From Pseudomonadota bacterium (GTDB lineage Bacteria; Pseudomonadota; Gammaproteobacteria; Burkholderiales; Burkholderiaceae_D): DNA of 15,602 bases. The position numbers and the translations under genes are program-made. The first letter of the stretch is position 1, and the number at the start of each line of letters is the position of its first letter. The notes under the pieces were generated by a model. That model was not told the DNA's origin and did not search any database. It saw only the letters and a list, made by a program, of their open reading frames with translations. The stretch covers positions 1-15,602 of the forward strand of contig JAEWEK010000162.1 in the NCBI GenBank assembly GCA_023389425.1. The letters run 5' to 3'. Positions 8,113 to 15,438 of the stretch are shown one piece after another.

Positions 8113-8523
8113 ATGCAGGGACGTAAGCAACATTTCATCAACGCCGAGCGCGGGGTTTCGCTGTCCGGACTGATCGTCGTGCTGGCCGTAATCGGTGTGC
8201 TGGTGATGTTGGGAGCCAAGGTCTTCCCATCCTACCTGGAGTACCGCGCGGTCCAGGACGCGATCGCCAAGGCCAAGGCCACCGGCGGCAGCGTCGCCGA
8301 GATGCAGCGTACTTTCGAAAAAGCCGCCGAGATCAACAGCATCAGCTCGATCCGGGCGCGCGACCTGGTGATTACCAAGGAAAACGGCGAGCAGGAAATC
8401 AGCTTCGCCTACGAAAAGCGGATCCCGCTGGGCGGCAATGTGAGCCTGCTCATCGATTACGCGGGCACCACCGACAAGAGCGGCGTGGTGGCCGCACAAA
8501 CCTCGGCCAACGCCGGCAAGTAA
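8113..8523 (+). CDS. DUF4845 membrane-anchored protein with prepilin-like N-terminus
   Basis: A 136-residue protein with a short basic N-terminus, a single hydrophobic segment (about residues 15-37, starting GVSLSGLIVVLAVIGVL) and a soluble domain that probably faces the periplasm. This is the DUF4845 architecture usually found between lepB and rnc in betaproteobacteria. The N-terminus resembles a type IV prepilin leader (Gly14 followed by a hydrophobic helix) but has glycine where pilins have Glu5. The function is unknown. I chose ATG 8113 because AGGGAG at 8101-8106 sits 6 nt upstream. A GTG at 8098 would add five residues and lacks a ribosome binding site. Confidence 0.85.
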   Translation: MQGRKQHFINAERGVSLSGLIVVLAVIGVLVMLGAKVFPSYLEYRAVQDAIAKAKATGGSVAEMQRTFEKAAEINSISSIRARDLVITKENGEQEISFAYEKRIPLGGNVSLLIDYAGTTDKSGVVAAQTSANAGK

Positions 8524-8541
8524 GCGGCGAGGCAGACCATA

Positions 8542-9423
8542 TTGACGATGAATCTACAGTTATTGCAAACCCGCCTTGGCTACACGTTCCAGGATGCTGG
8601 CCTGCTGCAGCAAGCCCTGACGCACCGTAGCCATAGCAGTCTGCATAACGAACGCCTGGAATTCCTCGGCGACTCGATCCTCAACTGTGTGGTCGCCTCG
8701 GTGCTGTACGAGCGCTTCACCACGCTCGACGAGGGCGACCTGTCGCGCCTGCGCGCCAACCTCGTCAAACAGCAGTCGCTGTACGAAATCGCCCAGAAGC
8801 TCGAACTGTCGCAGTTCCTGCGCCTGGGCGAGGGCGAGCTGAAGTCGGGCGGTTTCCGCCGCCCGTCGATCCTGGCCGACACGCTCGAAGCCCTGCTGGG
8901 CGCGATCTTCCTCGATTCCGGCTTCAACGCGGCGCGCGACGTGATCCGCGCCTTCTACATCCCGATCCTGGAAACGGTCGACCCGCGCACCCTCGGCAAG
9001 GACGCCAAGACCCTGCTGCAGGAATTCCTGCAATCGAAAAAAATCTCGCTGCCGACGTACAATGTGGTGGCCACCCACGGCGCCGCGCACAGCCAGGAAT
9101 TCGAAGTCGAATGCCTGGTGCCTAAGCTCGGCATCCAGGTCTATGGCCGTGGCGGCAGCCGCCGCGCCGGCGAACAGGCGGCCGCCCGCCTGGCGCTGGA
9201 GGCCGCTGAAAAGGCCCTGGTCAAGACCCCGTCCGCCACGCGCAAGGCGCGCCCGCGCGCGGCGCAGCTGAAGCTGGCCGGCATCGCGACCATCCAGCCG
9301 GATGCGCCGGTGGCCGAAGCGGTCCAGCCCGCCCTGGAGGCCGCCGTTGCGGCGTCCCAGCCCGAAACCAAACCTGTCGCCGAGTCGAAAGCGCAGAAAC
9401 AAGCAGGAAGCAAGTCAGCATGA
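8542..9423 (+). CDS. rnc: Ribonuclease III with C-terminal extension
   Basis: A 293-residue double-strand-specific endoribonuclease that processes rRNA precursors and some mRNAs. The signature ERLEFLGDS is at 37-45. The metal-binding residues are Glu40, Asp44, Asp113 and Glu116, matching E. coli Glu41, Asp45, Asp114 and Glu117. The double-stranded RNA-binding domain covers about 153-226. A low-complexity Ala/Pro/Lys-rich tail of about 65 residues follows; E. coli RNase III ends at 226. The start is either TTG 8542, 9 nt after GAGG at 8529-8532, or ATG 8548 two codons later, which is 15 nt from that site; I prefer the TTG. The stop overlaps the era ATG. Confidence 0.96.
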   Translation: MTMNLQLLQTRLGYTFQDAGLLQQALTHRSHSSLHNERLEFLGDSILNCVVASVLYERFTTLDEGDLSRLRANLVKQQSLYEIAQKLELSQFLRLGEGELKSGGFRRPSILADTLEALLGAIFLDSGFNAARDVIRAFYIPILETVDPRTLGKDAKTLLQEFLQSKKISLPTYNVVATHGAAHSQEFEVECLVPKLGIQVYGRGGSRRAGEQAAARLALEAAEKALVKTPSATRKARPRAAQLKLAGIATIQPDAPVAEAVQPALEAAVAASQPETKPVAESKAQKQAGSKSA

Positions 9424-10325
9424 ACGACGGCAGTACCACCAATCCGGATTTTCGTTGCGGTTACATCGCGATCGTCGGCCGCCCCAATGTCGGCAAGTCG
9501 ACCCTGATGAACGTGCTGATCGGCGCCAAGGTGTCGATCACCTCGCGCAAGGCCCAGACCACGCGCCACCGCATCACCGGCATCCAGACCACGGATGACG
9601 CGCAGTTCATCTACGTCGACACGCCGGGCTTCCAGACCCGCCATGCCAACGCCCTCAACAAGACGCTGAACAAGACCGTGTCGAACACGCTGACGGCGGC
9701 CGACGTGGTGTTGTTCATCGTCGAGGCCGGCACCTTCGGCGCCGCCGACCAGCAAGTGCTGGACCTGCTGCCGACAAACGTGCCGGTGGTGCTGGTCATC
9801 AACAAGGCCGACCGCATGAAGGACAAGGCCCAGCTGATGCCCTTTGCGCAGAAAATCGCGGCCCTGCACCATTTCGCCGCCGTCGTGCCGGTCTCGGCCA
9901 AGATGCGCTTCCAGGTCGATTCGCTGGAAAAGGAAATTCGCAACTGGCTGCCGCGCAATGAGCCGATCTTCGGGCCGGACGACATCACCGACCGCAGCGA
10001 GAAATTCCTCGCCGCCGAAATCGTCCGCGAGAAAGTGTTCCGCAACAGCGGCGACGAGCTGCCCTACACCAGCACCGTGCTGGTCGAGAAGTTCGAGCAG
10101 GAAGGCAATCTGCGCCGCGTGTTCGCCGCCATCCTTGTCGAGCGCGATACGCACAAGTCCATGATCATCGGCGCCAAGGGCGCGCGCCTGAAGGAAATCT
10201 CCACGGCCGCACGCCTGGATATGGAGAAGCTGTTCGGCGGGCCGGTGTATCTGGAAATCTGGGTCAAGGTCAAATCCGGCTGGGCCGACAACGAAGCGGG
10301 CCTGCGCGCCTACGGCTACGAGTAA
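9420..10325 (+). CDS. era: GTPase Era
   Basis: A 301-residue Ras-like GTPase with a C-terminal KH domain. It binds the 3' end of 16S rRNA and is needed for 30S subunit maturation. G motifs: GRPNVGKST (20-28), DTPG (67-70), NKAD (128-131) and SAK (159-161). The KH domain covers about 209-285 with its GxxG loop in IIGAKG (249-254). Length equals that of E. coli Era (301). The ATG at 9420 overlaps the rnc stop (ATGA); the rnc-era-recO order is conserved widely, linking rRNA cleavage and subunit assembly. Confidence 0.98.
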   Translation: MNDGSTTNPDFRCGYIAIVGRPNVGKSTLMNVLIGAKVSITSRKAQTTRHRITGIQTTDDAQFIYVDTPGFQTRHANALNKTLNKTVSNTLTAADVVLFIVEAGTFGAADQQVLDLLPTNVPVVLVINKADRMKDKAQLMPFAQKIAALHHFAAVVPVSAKMRFQVDSLEKEIRNWLPRNEPIFGPDDITDRSEKFLAAEIVREKVFRNSGDELPYTSTVLVEKFEQEGNLRRVFAAILVERDTHKSMIIGAKGARLKEISTAARLDMEKLFGGPVYLEIWVKVKSGWADNEAGLRAYGYE

Positions 10326-10350
10326 GCGCGAAAGGCCGCCGCCACCTGGC

Positions 10351-11145
10351 ATGTCCATTCTCGACGCCGACCTTCACGCACCCGCGCAGGACACGCCCGC
10401 GCCGGCGCCGCGGCGCAGCCGTGCCACAGGCCGGGACCACCGGGTGAGCGGCCAGCCGGCCTTCGTACTGCACAGCTATCCCTACAAGGAAACCAGCCTC
10501 ATCATCGACCTGTTCACCCGCGACCACGGCCGGGTGGCGGTGGTCGCCAAGGGCGCCAAGCGGCCGCTGTCCAAGCTGCGCGGCGTGCTGCAAACCTTCC
10601 AGCCGCTGTCGACGGGCTGGAGCGGCAAATCCGAACTGCGCACTCTGATCGACGCCGAATGGGTCGGCGGCATGTTGCCGATCGAAAAGACCGCCTTGCT
10701 GTGCGGCTTCTACCTGAATGAACTGCTGGTCAAACTTTTGGCCCGCGACGATCCCCATCCCGTGCTGTTCGACCATTACGTTGCTACACTGAACGAACTG
10801 GCGCATGGCGAACCGGCGCAAATCGTCTTGCGAAAATTCGAAAGGGCCTTACTTAAGGCAACAGGGGTAGCAGCCGAGCTGGGCCGCTGCACGAGCACCC
10901 GCCAGCCGGTGGAGCCGGCCGCGGACTACGTGGTGGACCCGGAGAAGGGGCCGCGCGAGCTGCGCCTGGACGACAGCTGGCCCGTGGTCTCGGGCCAGAC
11001 CCTGCTGGACATGGAGCGCGGCGACTACGCCGACCCGGTCACGCAGGCGCAGAGCAAACAACTGATGCGCTTTCTGCTAGCGTATCACCTGGGCGGCGCG
11101 CCGCTGAACACGCGCCAGATATTGATCGACCTAATGCAGTTATAA
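10351..11145 (+). CDS. recO: DNA repair protein RecO
   Basis: A 264-residue RecF-pathway protein. RecO works with RecR to load RecA on SSB-coated single-stranded DNA and anneals complementary strands. The N-terminal OB-fold is recognisable from AFVLHSYPYKETSLIIDLFTRDHGRVAVVAKGAKR (about residues 35-70, given here as a landmark in part: AFVLHSYPYKET), followed by the alpha-helical domain with GFYLNELLVKLLARDD. The first 31 residues (Ala/Pro/Arg-rich) precede the conserved domain. A GTG at 10444 with GGGA 7 nt upstream would remove them and start VSGQPAFVLHSY, which fits the family better. I keep ATG 10351, though it has no good ribosome binding site. pdxJ follows 7 nt after the stop. Confidence 0.93.
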   Translation: MSILDADLHAPAQDTPAPAPRRSRATGRDHRVSGQPAFVLHSYPYKETSLIIDLFTRDHGRVAVVAKGAKRPLSKLRGVLQTFQPLSTGWSGKSELRTLIDAEWVGGMLPIEKTALLCGFYLNELLVKLLARDDPHPVLFDHYVATLNELAHGEPAQIVLRKFERALLKATGVAAELGRCTSTRQPVEPAADYVVDPEKGPRELRLDDSWPVVSGQTLLDMERGDYADPVTQAQSKQLMRFLLAYHLGGAPLNTRQILIDLMQL

Positions 11146-11152
11146 GAACACC

Positions 11153-11923
11153 ATGAGCTTCCTGCACCCTGCCGGTTCCGTCATCGACCTGGGCGTGAAC
11201 ATCGACCACGTCGCCACCGTGCGCAACGCGCGCGGCACCGTTTATCCCGACCCGCTGCGCGCGGCGCTGCTGGCCGAACAGGCCGGCGCCGACCTGATCA
11301 CGCTGCACCTGCGCGAGGACCGGCGCCACATCAAGGACGCCGACGTGCTGGCGATCCGCCCCGAGCTGCGCACCCGCATGAACCTCGAGGCGGCGGTGAC
11401 GCAGGAGATGATCGACTTCGCCTGCCGCGTCAAGCCGCAGGACGTGTGCCTGGTGCCGGAGCGGCGCGAGGAAGTCACCACCGAGGGCGGCCTGGACGTA
11501 GTGCGTTACTACAAGCAGGTCGAGGCGGCAGTGAAGCAGCTCGCTGGCGAGGGCATCCGCGTGTCGCTGTTCATCGATGCCGAAGAAAGCCAGATCGAAG
11601 CCGCGGCCGCTGTGGGCGCGCCGGTCATCGAGCTGCACACCGGCCGCTACGCCGAGGCGGAGGAAGAACACGACATCCAGGCCGAACTGGAACGTATCCG
11701 GCTGGGCGTGCGCGCCGGCGTGCGCCGTGGCCTGCGCGTCAACGCCGGCCACGGCCTGCATTACACGAACGTGCAGCCGATCGCCGCGATCTCCGAGATC
11801 CAGGAGCTGAACATCGGCCACGCCATCGTCGCCCACGCCCTGTTCGTCGGCTGGGAGCACGCGGTGCGCGAGATGAAGGCCATCATGGTCGACGCCCGCC
11901 TCGGCGTCCACCTGGGCGAGTGA
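11153..11923 (+). CDS. pdxJ: Pyridoxine 5'-phosphate synthase
   Basis: A 256-residue TIM-barrel enzyme that condenses 1-deoxy-D-xylulose 5-phosphate with 3-amino-2-oxopropyl phosphate to give pyridoxine 5'-phosphate, the last ring-forming step of the DXP-dependent vitamin B6 pathway. The opening LGVNIDHVATVRNARG is characteristic. Active-site residues His52 (LHLREDRRHI), Glu79 (MNLE) and His200 (NAGHGLHYTN) correspond to E. coli His45, Glu72 and His193. Complete. The ATG at 11153 is 7 nt after recO. The TGATG overlap with acpS at the 3' end suggests coupled translation; the pdxJ-acpS pair is also found in E. coli. Confidence 0.98.
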   Translation: MSFLHPAGSVIDLGVNIDHVATVRNARGTVYPDPLRAALLAEQAGADLITLHLREDRRHIKDADVLAIRPELRTRMNLEAAVTQEMIDFACRVKPQDVCLVPERREEVTTEGGLDVVRYYKQVEAAVKQLAGEGIRVSLFIDAEESQIEAAAAVGAPVIELHTGRYAEAEEEHDIQAELERIRLGVRAGVRRGLRVNAGHGLHYTNVQPIAAISEIQELNIGHAIVAHALFVGWEHAVREMKAIMVDARLGVHLGE

Positions 11924-12330
11924 TGATCTACGGGATCGGCACCGACATCGTCCAGATCTCGCGCGTGCGGGCCGCGCTCGAGCGCAGCGGCGAGCGCTTC
12001 GCCGAAAAGATCCTCGGCCCCGAGGAGCTGAAAAAATACCACGCCCGCAAAGCCAAGAACGAAGTGCGCGGGCTGCGCTTTCTGGCCACGCGCTTCTCGG
12101 CCAAGGAAGCGTTTTCGAAAGCGATCGGGCTCGGCATGCGCATGCCGATGACCTGGCGCAGCGCGCAGATGCTCAACGCGCCGAGCGGCAAGCCGGTGAT
12201 CGTGTGCAGCGGCGCGCTGGAAGAATTCATGCGCACGAACCGATTGAATGCGCAGGTGACGATCAGCGACGAAGCCGACTACGGCGTCGCCTTCGTGATC
12301 GTGACCCAGGAGCCCGAAGGCAGCAAATGA
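11923..12330 (+). CDS. acpS: Holo-[acyl-carrier-protein] synthase
   Basis: A 135-residue phosphopantetheinyl transferase that moves 4'-phosphopantetheine from CoA to the conserved serine of apo-ACP (Ser37 of the AcpP encoded at 25). Motifs: GTDIV with the Mg-binding Asp8, and RFSAKEAFSKA with Glu62 and Lys66. Length is typical of the small trimeric AcpS class. The ATG at 11923 shares its first base with the last base of the pdxJ stop, and the stop at 12328-12330 overlaps the uvrC ATG. In many Burkholderiales a nagZ gene separates acpS and uvrC; none is present here. Confidence 0.97.
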   Translation: MIYGIGTDIVQISRVRAALERSGERFAEKILGPEELKKYHARKAKNEVRGLRFLATRFSAKEAFSKAIGLGMRMPMTWRSAQMLNAPSGKPVIVCSGALEEFMRTNRLNAQVTISDEADYGVAFVIVTQEPEGSK

Positions 12331-14198
12331 GTGAAGTGACGGAAGTGGAAAGCCCGGACGCCCGGCCCGACGCCCGCGCGCAGGTACTGGCGACGGTCGC
12401 CAGGCTGCCCGAGCTGCCGGGCGTGTACCGCTATTTCGACGCCAACGACGCCGTGCTGTACGTCGGGAAGGCGCGCAAGCTCAAGCAGCGCGTATCGAGC
12501 TACTTCCAGAAGAATCTGTCCAGCCCGCGCATCGCGATGATGGTCGAGAAGATCGCGCGGCTCGAGACCACCGTCACCAACAGCGAGGCCGAAGCGCTGA
12601 TCCTTGAGAACAACCTGATCAAGACGCTCAAGCCGCGCTACAACATCCTGTTCAGGGACGACAAGTCCTATCCCTACCTGAAGATCACCGGCGGCGACGT
12701 GCCGCGCATGGCCTACTACCGTGGTTCGCTGGACAAGAAGAACCAGTACTTCGGCCCCTTCCCGAGCGCGTGGGCGGTGAAGGAGTCGATGCAGATCCTG
12801 CAGAAGGTCTTCATGATCCGGACCTGCGAGGACAGCGTGTATTCCAACCGCACGCGCCCCTGCCTGCTGCACCAGATCGGCCGCTGCAGCGCGCCCTGCG
12901 TGGGTGCGATCACGACGGACGAGTACAAGCTCGACGTCGATAACGCGGCCAAGTTCCTGCGCGGGCGCCAGGGCGAGGTGATGGAAGACCTCGAGCACAA
13001 GATGCATGCCTACGCGGCGGAGCTGAAGTTCGAACAGGCCGCGAACGTGCGCAACCAGATCCAGTCCTTGTCCAAGGTGCTGCACCAGCAGTCCATGGAA
13101 ACCACCGGCGACGCCGACGTCGACGTGATCGCCGTGGTGGTGCAGGGCGGGCGCGCCTGCGTCAACCTGGCGATGGTGCGCGGCGGCCGCCACCTGGGCG
13201 ACCGCGCCTACTTCCCGCAACATGTCGGCGAGGCGCTGGGCGAGGCGCCGATCGAAGTCGAGGTGCTGGCGGCCTTCATGGCCCAGCACTACGCGGACAA
13301 ATTCATTCCCGGCACGCTGATCCTCAACATCGAATTCGACCAGCCGGAGCTGATCATGGCGCTGACCGAGCAGTGCGGGCATCGCATCAACCTGATCTTC
13401 CAGCCGCAGGGGCAGCGCCGCCAGTGGCTGGAACTGGCGCACAAAGGCGCCGAGATAGCGCTGGCGCGGCTGCTGTCGGAGCAGGGCTCGCAGCAATCGC
13501 GCACGCGGGCGCTGGCCGAGGTGCTGGGCCTGGACAGCGAGGACCTGGAGACCATCCGCATCGAATGCTTCGATATCAGCCACACGGCGGGCGAAGCGAC
13601 GCAGGCCTCGTGCGTGGTGTTCCATCACCACGAAATGCAGAACAGCGAGTATCGCCGCTTCAACATCAACGGCATCACGCCGGGCGACGACTACGCCGCG
13701 ATGCGCCAGGTGCTCACGCGCCGCTACGAGAAGGTCGCGGGCGCCGACGGCGTGATGCCGGACGTGGTGCTGGTCGACGGTGGCAAGGGCCAGGTCGAAA
13801 TGGCGCGCCAGGTATTCGAGGAACTGGGGCTGCCGATCAACCTGATCGTCGGCGTGGCGAAAGGCGAGGGCAGGCGGGTCGGCCTGGAGACGCTGATCTT
13901 CGCCGACGGCCGCGCGCCGCAGGAGCTGGGCAAGGAATCGGCGGCCTTGATGCTGGTGGCGCTGATCCGCGACGAAGCGCACCGCTTCGCCATCACCGGC
14001 ATGCGCGCCAAGCGCGCCAAGGCGCGCCAGGCATCGCAGCTGGAGGAAATCGAGGGCATCGGCGCCAAGCGCCGCCAGAAGCTGCTGGCGCGCTTCGGCG
14101 GCCTGCGCGGCGTGATGAACGCCAGCGTGGAGGATTTGATGACGGTGGAAGGCATCAGCAGCACCCTCGCCGAAGAGATCTACCGCCAGCTGCATTGA
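12327..14198 (+). CDS. uvrC: UvrABC system protein C (excinuclease subunit)
   Basis: A 623-residue nuclease that makes both incisions in nucleotide excision repair, acting with UvrB at the lesion. An N-terminal GIY-YIG domain (PGVYRYF and LYVGKARKLKQRV, about 28-105) makes the 3' cut. Cys167, Cys179, Cys187 and Cys191 match the four cysteines reported to bind an iron-sulfur cluster in E. coli UvrC. The UVR (UvrB-binding) motif is at about 214-249. The RNase H-like domain for the 5' cut has Asp416, Asp484 and His552. Two helix-hairpin-helix motifs (EIEGIGAKRRQKLL and VEGISSTLAEEI) close the protein. The ATG at 12327 has AAGG 6 nt upstream; the frame stays open further upstream inside acpS. Confidence 0.97.
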   Translation: MSEVTEVESPDARPDARAQVLATVARLPELPGVYRYFDANDAVLYVGKARKLKQRVSSYFQKNLSSPRIAMMVEKIARLETTVTNSEAEALILENNLIKTLKPRYNILFRDDKSYPYLKITGGDVPRMAYYRGSLDKKNQYFGPFPSAWAVKESMQILQKVFMIRTCEDSVYSNRTRPCLLHQIGRCSAPCVGAITTDEYKLDVDNAAKFLRGRQGEVMEDLEHKMHAYAAELKFEQAANVRNQIQSLSKVLHQQSMETTGDADVDVIAVVVQGGRACVNLAMVRGGRHLGDRAYFPQHVGEALGEAPIEVEVLAAFMAQHYADKFIPGTLILNIEFDQPELIMALTEQCGHRINLIFQPQGQRRQWLELAHKGAEIALARLLSEQGSQQSRTRALAEVLGLDSEDLETIRIECFDISHTAGEATQASCVVFHHHEMQNSEYRRFNINGITPGDDYAAMRQVLTRRYEKVAGADGVMPDVVLVDGGKGQVEMARQVFEELGLPINLIVGVAKGEGRRVGLETLIFADGRAPQELGKESAALMLVALIRDEAHRFAITGMRAKRAKARQASQLEEIEGIGAKRRQKLLARFGGLRGVMNASVEDLMTVEGISSTLAEEIYRQLH

Positions 14199-14222
14199 TC
14201 GCGGCGTAGGCAAACCGGCGAA

Positions 14223-14251
14223 CGTCGTCCTCGCGAACGCGGGGACCCCAT
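14223..14251 (+). repeat. Degenerate single arm of the REP-like repeat
   Basis: This 29-nt stretch after uvrC resembles one arm of the inverted repeat at 4984-5088: it shares the CGTCGTCC opening and the GCGGGGACCC core. A weak, decayed partner may lie at about 14300-14318 (GTTCCCGCCT core). It is probably an old copy of the same dispersed family. Confidence 0.5.
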
Positions 14252-14379
14252 TTCGGGTGCGGTCCGCTCACGCCAACCGTAGCGGCCCGCCCGTACGTAC
14301 GCGTTCCCGCCTCATCCCAACTGGTTTAAAAGGCAATAGCAGGGTAGACTATCGCCGCAAAACCCTATAGAAATCGCCC

Positions 14380-14955
14380 ATGCCCTTCAACATCCCGATC
14401 CTCCTGACCTGGCTACGCGTCGCACTCATTCCGCTGGTGGTCGGGGTGTATTACCTGCCGCTGAACTGGCGCCCTCATGCCGACATGTTCGCGACCATCG
14501 TGTTCATCGTCGCCGCCATCACCGACTGGTTCGACGGCTATCTCGCGCGGCGCTGGAACGAGCAGACTGCCTTCGGCGCCTTCCTCGACCCGGTCGCGGA
14601 CAAGCTGATGGTGGCCGGCGCCTTGCTGGTGCTGGTGTGGCTGGACCGGGTGAACGCCGTCCTGGCCTTCATCATCATCGGCCGCGAGATCACCATCTCG
14701 GCGCTGCGCGAATGGATGGCCGAAATCGGCGCGCGCAAATCGGTGGCGGTCAGCTCGCTCGGCAAGATCAAGACCGCCGCCCAGATGGTCGCCATTCCCC
14801 TGCTGCTGTTCAACGGCAGCCTGTTCGGCGTGATCGACACCTCGCTGCTGGGCAGCCCGCTGCTGTGGATCGCCGGCGTGCTGACCGTGTGGTCGATGTT
14901 CTACTATCTGCGCCGGGCATGGCCTTTGATGAAGGAAAAGTCCGGCGCGCTGTAA
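14380..14955 (+). CDS. pgsA: CDP-diacylglycerol-glycerol-3-phosphate 3-phosphatidyltransferase
   Basis: A 191-residue integral membrane enzyme. It forms phosphatidylglycerol phosphate from CDP-diacylglycerol and glycerol 3-phosphate, the committed step to phosphatidylglycerol and cardiolipin. The complete CDP-alcohol phosphatidyltransferase motif is visible: Asp49, Asp52, Gly53, Ala56, Arg57, Gly66, Asp70 and Asp74 with canonical spacing. Several hydrophobic segments follow, including about 77-93 and 118-136, and a short basic C-terminus. The uvrC-pgsA order is conserved in proteobacteria. Here the genes are 181 bp apart, so pgsA may have its own promoter. The ATG at 14380 gives the standard N-terminus (NIPILLTWLRV) but has no obvious ribosome binding site. 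Confidence 0.96.
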   Translation: MPFNIPILLTWLRVALIPLVVGVYYLPLNWRPHADMFATIVFIVAAITDWFDGYLARRWNEQTAFGAFLDPVADKLMVAGALLVLVWLDRVNAVLAFIIIGREITISALREWMAEIGARKSVAVSSLGKIKTAAQMVAIPLLLFNGSLFGVIDTSLLGSPLLWIAGVLTVWSMFYYLRRAWPLMKEKSGAL

Positions 14956-14974
14956 GAATTGTTTTGAGTCATCC

Positions 14975-15002
14975 TTGACAGTGAGCATAGATCCTCTATA
15001 AT
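14975..15002 (+). promoter_or_regulatory. Consensus sigma-70 promoter of the tRNA cluster
   Basis: Perfect TTGACA at 14975-14980 and perfect TATAAT at 14997-15002 with a 16-nt spacer. A GC-rich discriminator (GCCTGCCTG) follows. The start point is inferred at about 15009, leaving a leader of about 35 nt before the first tRNA. A GC-rich discriminator on a strong stable-RNA promoter is a known correlate of stringent control. Confidence 0.85.
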
Positions 15003-15043
15003 GCCTGCCTGTTGCGAACGATGCAGCGCAGTAGAAAGACAAA

Positions 15044-15119
15044 GCGGGAGTAGCTCAGTTGGTAGAGCGCAACCTTGCCAAGGTTGAGGTCGAGAGTTCG
15101 AGACTCTTCTCCCGCTCCA
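15044..15119 (+). tRNA. tRNA-Gly (GCC), copy 1
   Basis: A 76-nt cloverleaf including an encoded CCA (15117-15119). The acceptor stem GCGGGAG/CTCCCGC is perfect, the D-arm contains AGCTCAGTTGGTAGAGC, the anticodon loop reads CTTGCCAAG with anticodon GCC, and the T-loop is TTCGAGA. The discriminator base is T. It decodes GGC and GGU, which are heavily used in this GC-rich genome. It is first in the cluster behind the promoter at 14975. Confidence 0.97.
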
Positions 15120-15194
15120 GGTTCTACAGTGCAGTACGTTTGAAACGGTTGTCGCGGAAGGTTGGATTTTCTGAGATAATCGCTGCTCCGAGAT

Positions 15195-15270
15195 GCGGGA
15201 ATAGCTCAGTTGGTAGAGCGCAACCTTGCCAAGGTTGAGGTCGAGAGTTCGAGACTCTTTTCCCGCTCCA
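15195..15270 (+). tRNA. tRNA-Gly (GCC), copy 2
   Basis: A 76-nt tRNA identical to copy 1 except for one compensatory base-pair change in the acceptor stem (G7-C66 in copy 1, A7-U66 here). CCA is encoded at 15268-15270. It starts 75 nt after copy 1 ends. An extended -10-like sequence (TG-A-GATAAT, 15172-15180) precedes it but has no good -35 partner, so readthrough from the upstream promoter is the simpler explanation. A terminator follows directly. Confidence 0.97.
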
Positions 15271-15278
15271 GGATTCTC

Positions 15279-15303
15279 AAGGGAAGCCCCGGCTTCCCTT
15301 TTT
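15279..15303 (+). terminator. Intrinsic terminator after tRNA-Gly copy 2
   Basis: AAGGGAAGCC and GGCTTCCCTT form a perfect stem around a CC centre (15279-15300), followed by a run of five T (15299-15303). This is a canonical intrinsic terminator on the + strand. It lies between the Gly and Cys tRNAs. Confidence 0.8.
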
Positions 15304-15353
15304 GTTGATCTGGCCCACAAACAGGCCGAGCGACAAAAGCTACGATCAAATCT

Positions 15354-15427
15354 GGCGAGGTAGCAAAGAGGTTATGCAGCGGCCTGCAAAGCCGTCTAGA
15401 CGGGTTCGATTCCCGTCCTCGCCTCCA
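15354..15427 (+). tRNA. tRNA-Cys (GCA)
   Basis: A 74-nt cloverleaf with encoded CCA (15425-15427). The acceptor stem is GGCGAGG/CCTCGCC, the anticodon loop CTGCAAA carries GCA inside a GCGGC/GCCGT stem (with one G-U pair), and the T-loop is TTCGATT. The discriminator U73 is the cysteine identity base. It lies 50 nt downstream of an intrinsic terminator and no convincing separate promoter is seen in that gap. Confidence 0.97.
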
Positions 15428-15438
15428 GATTTTCCTGT

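Noticed and set aside
14322..14350. TGGTTT with TAGACT as a pgsA promoter
   Set aside because: The spacing is right, but the -35 match is poor. A promoter in this gap is likely, but I cannot place it.
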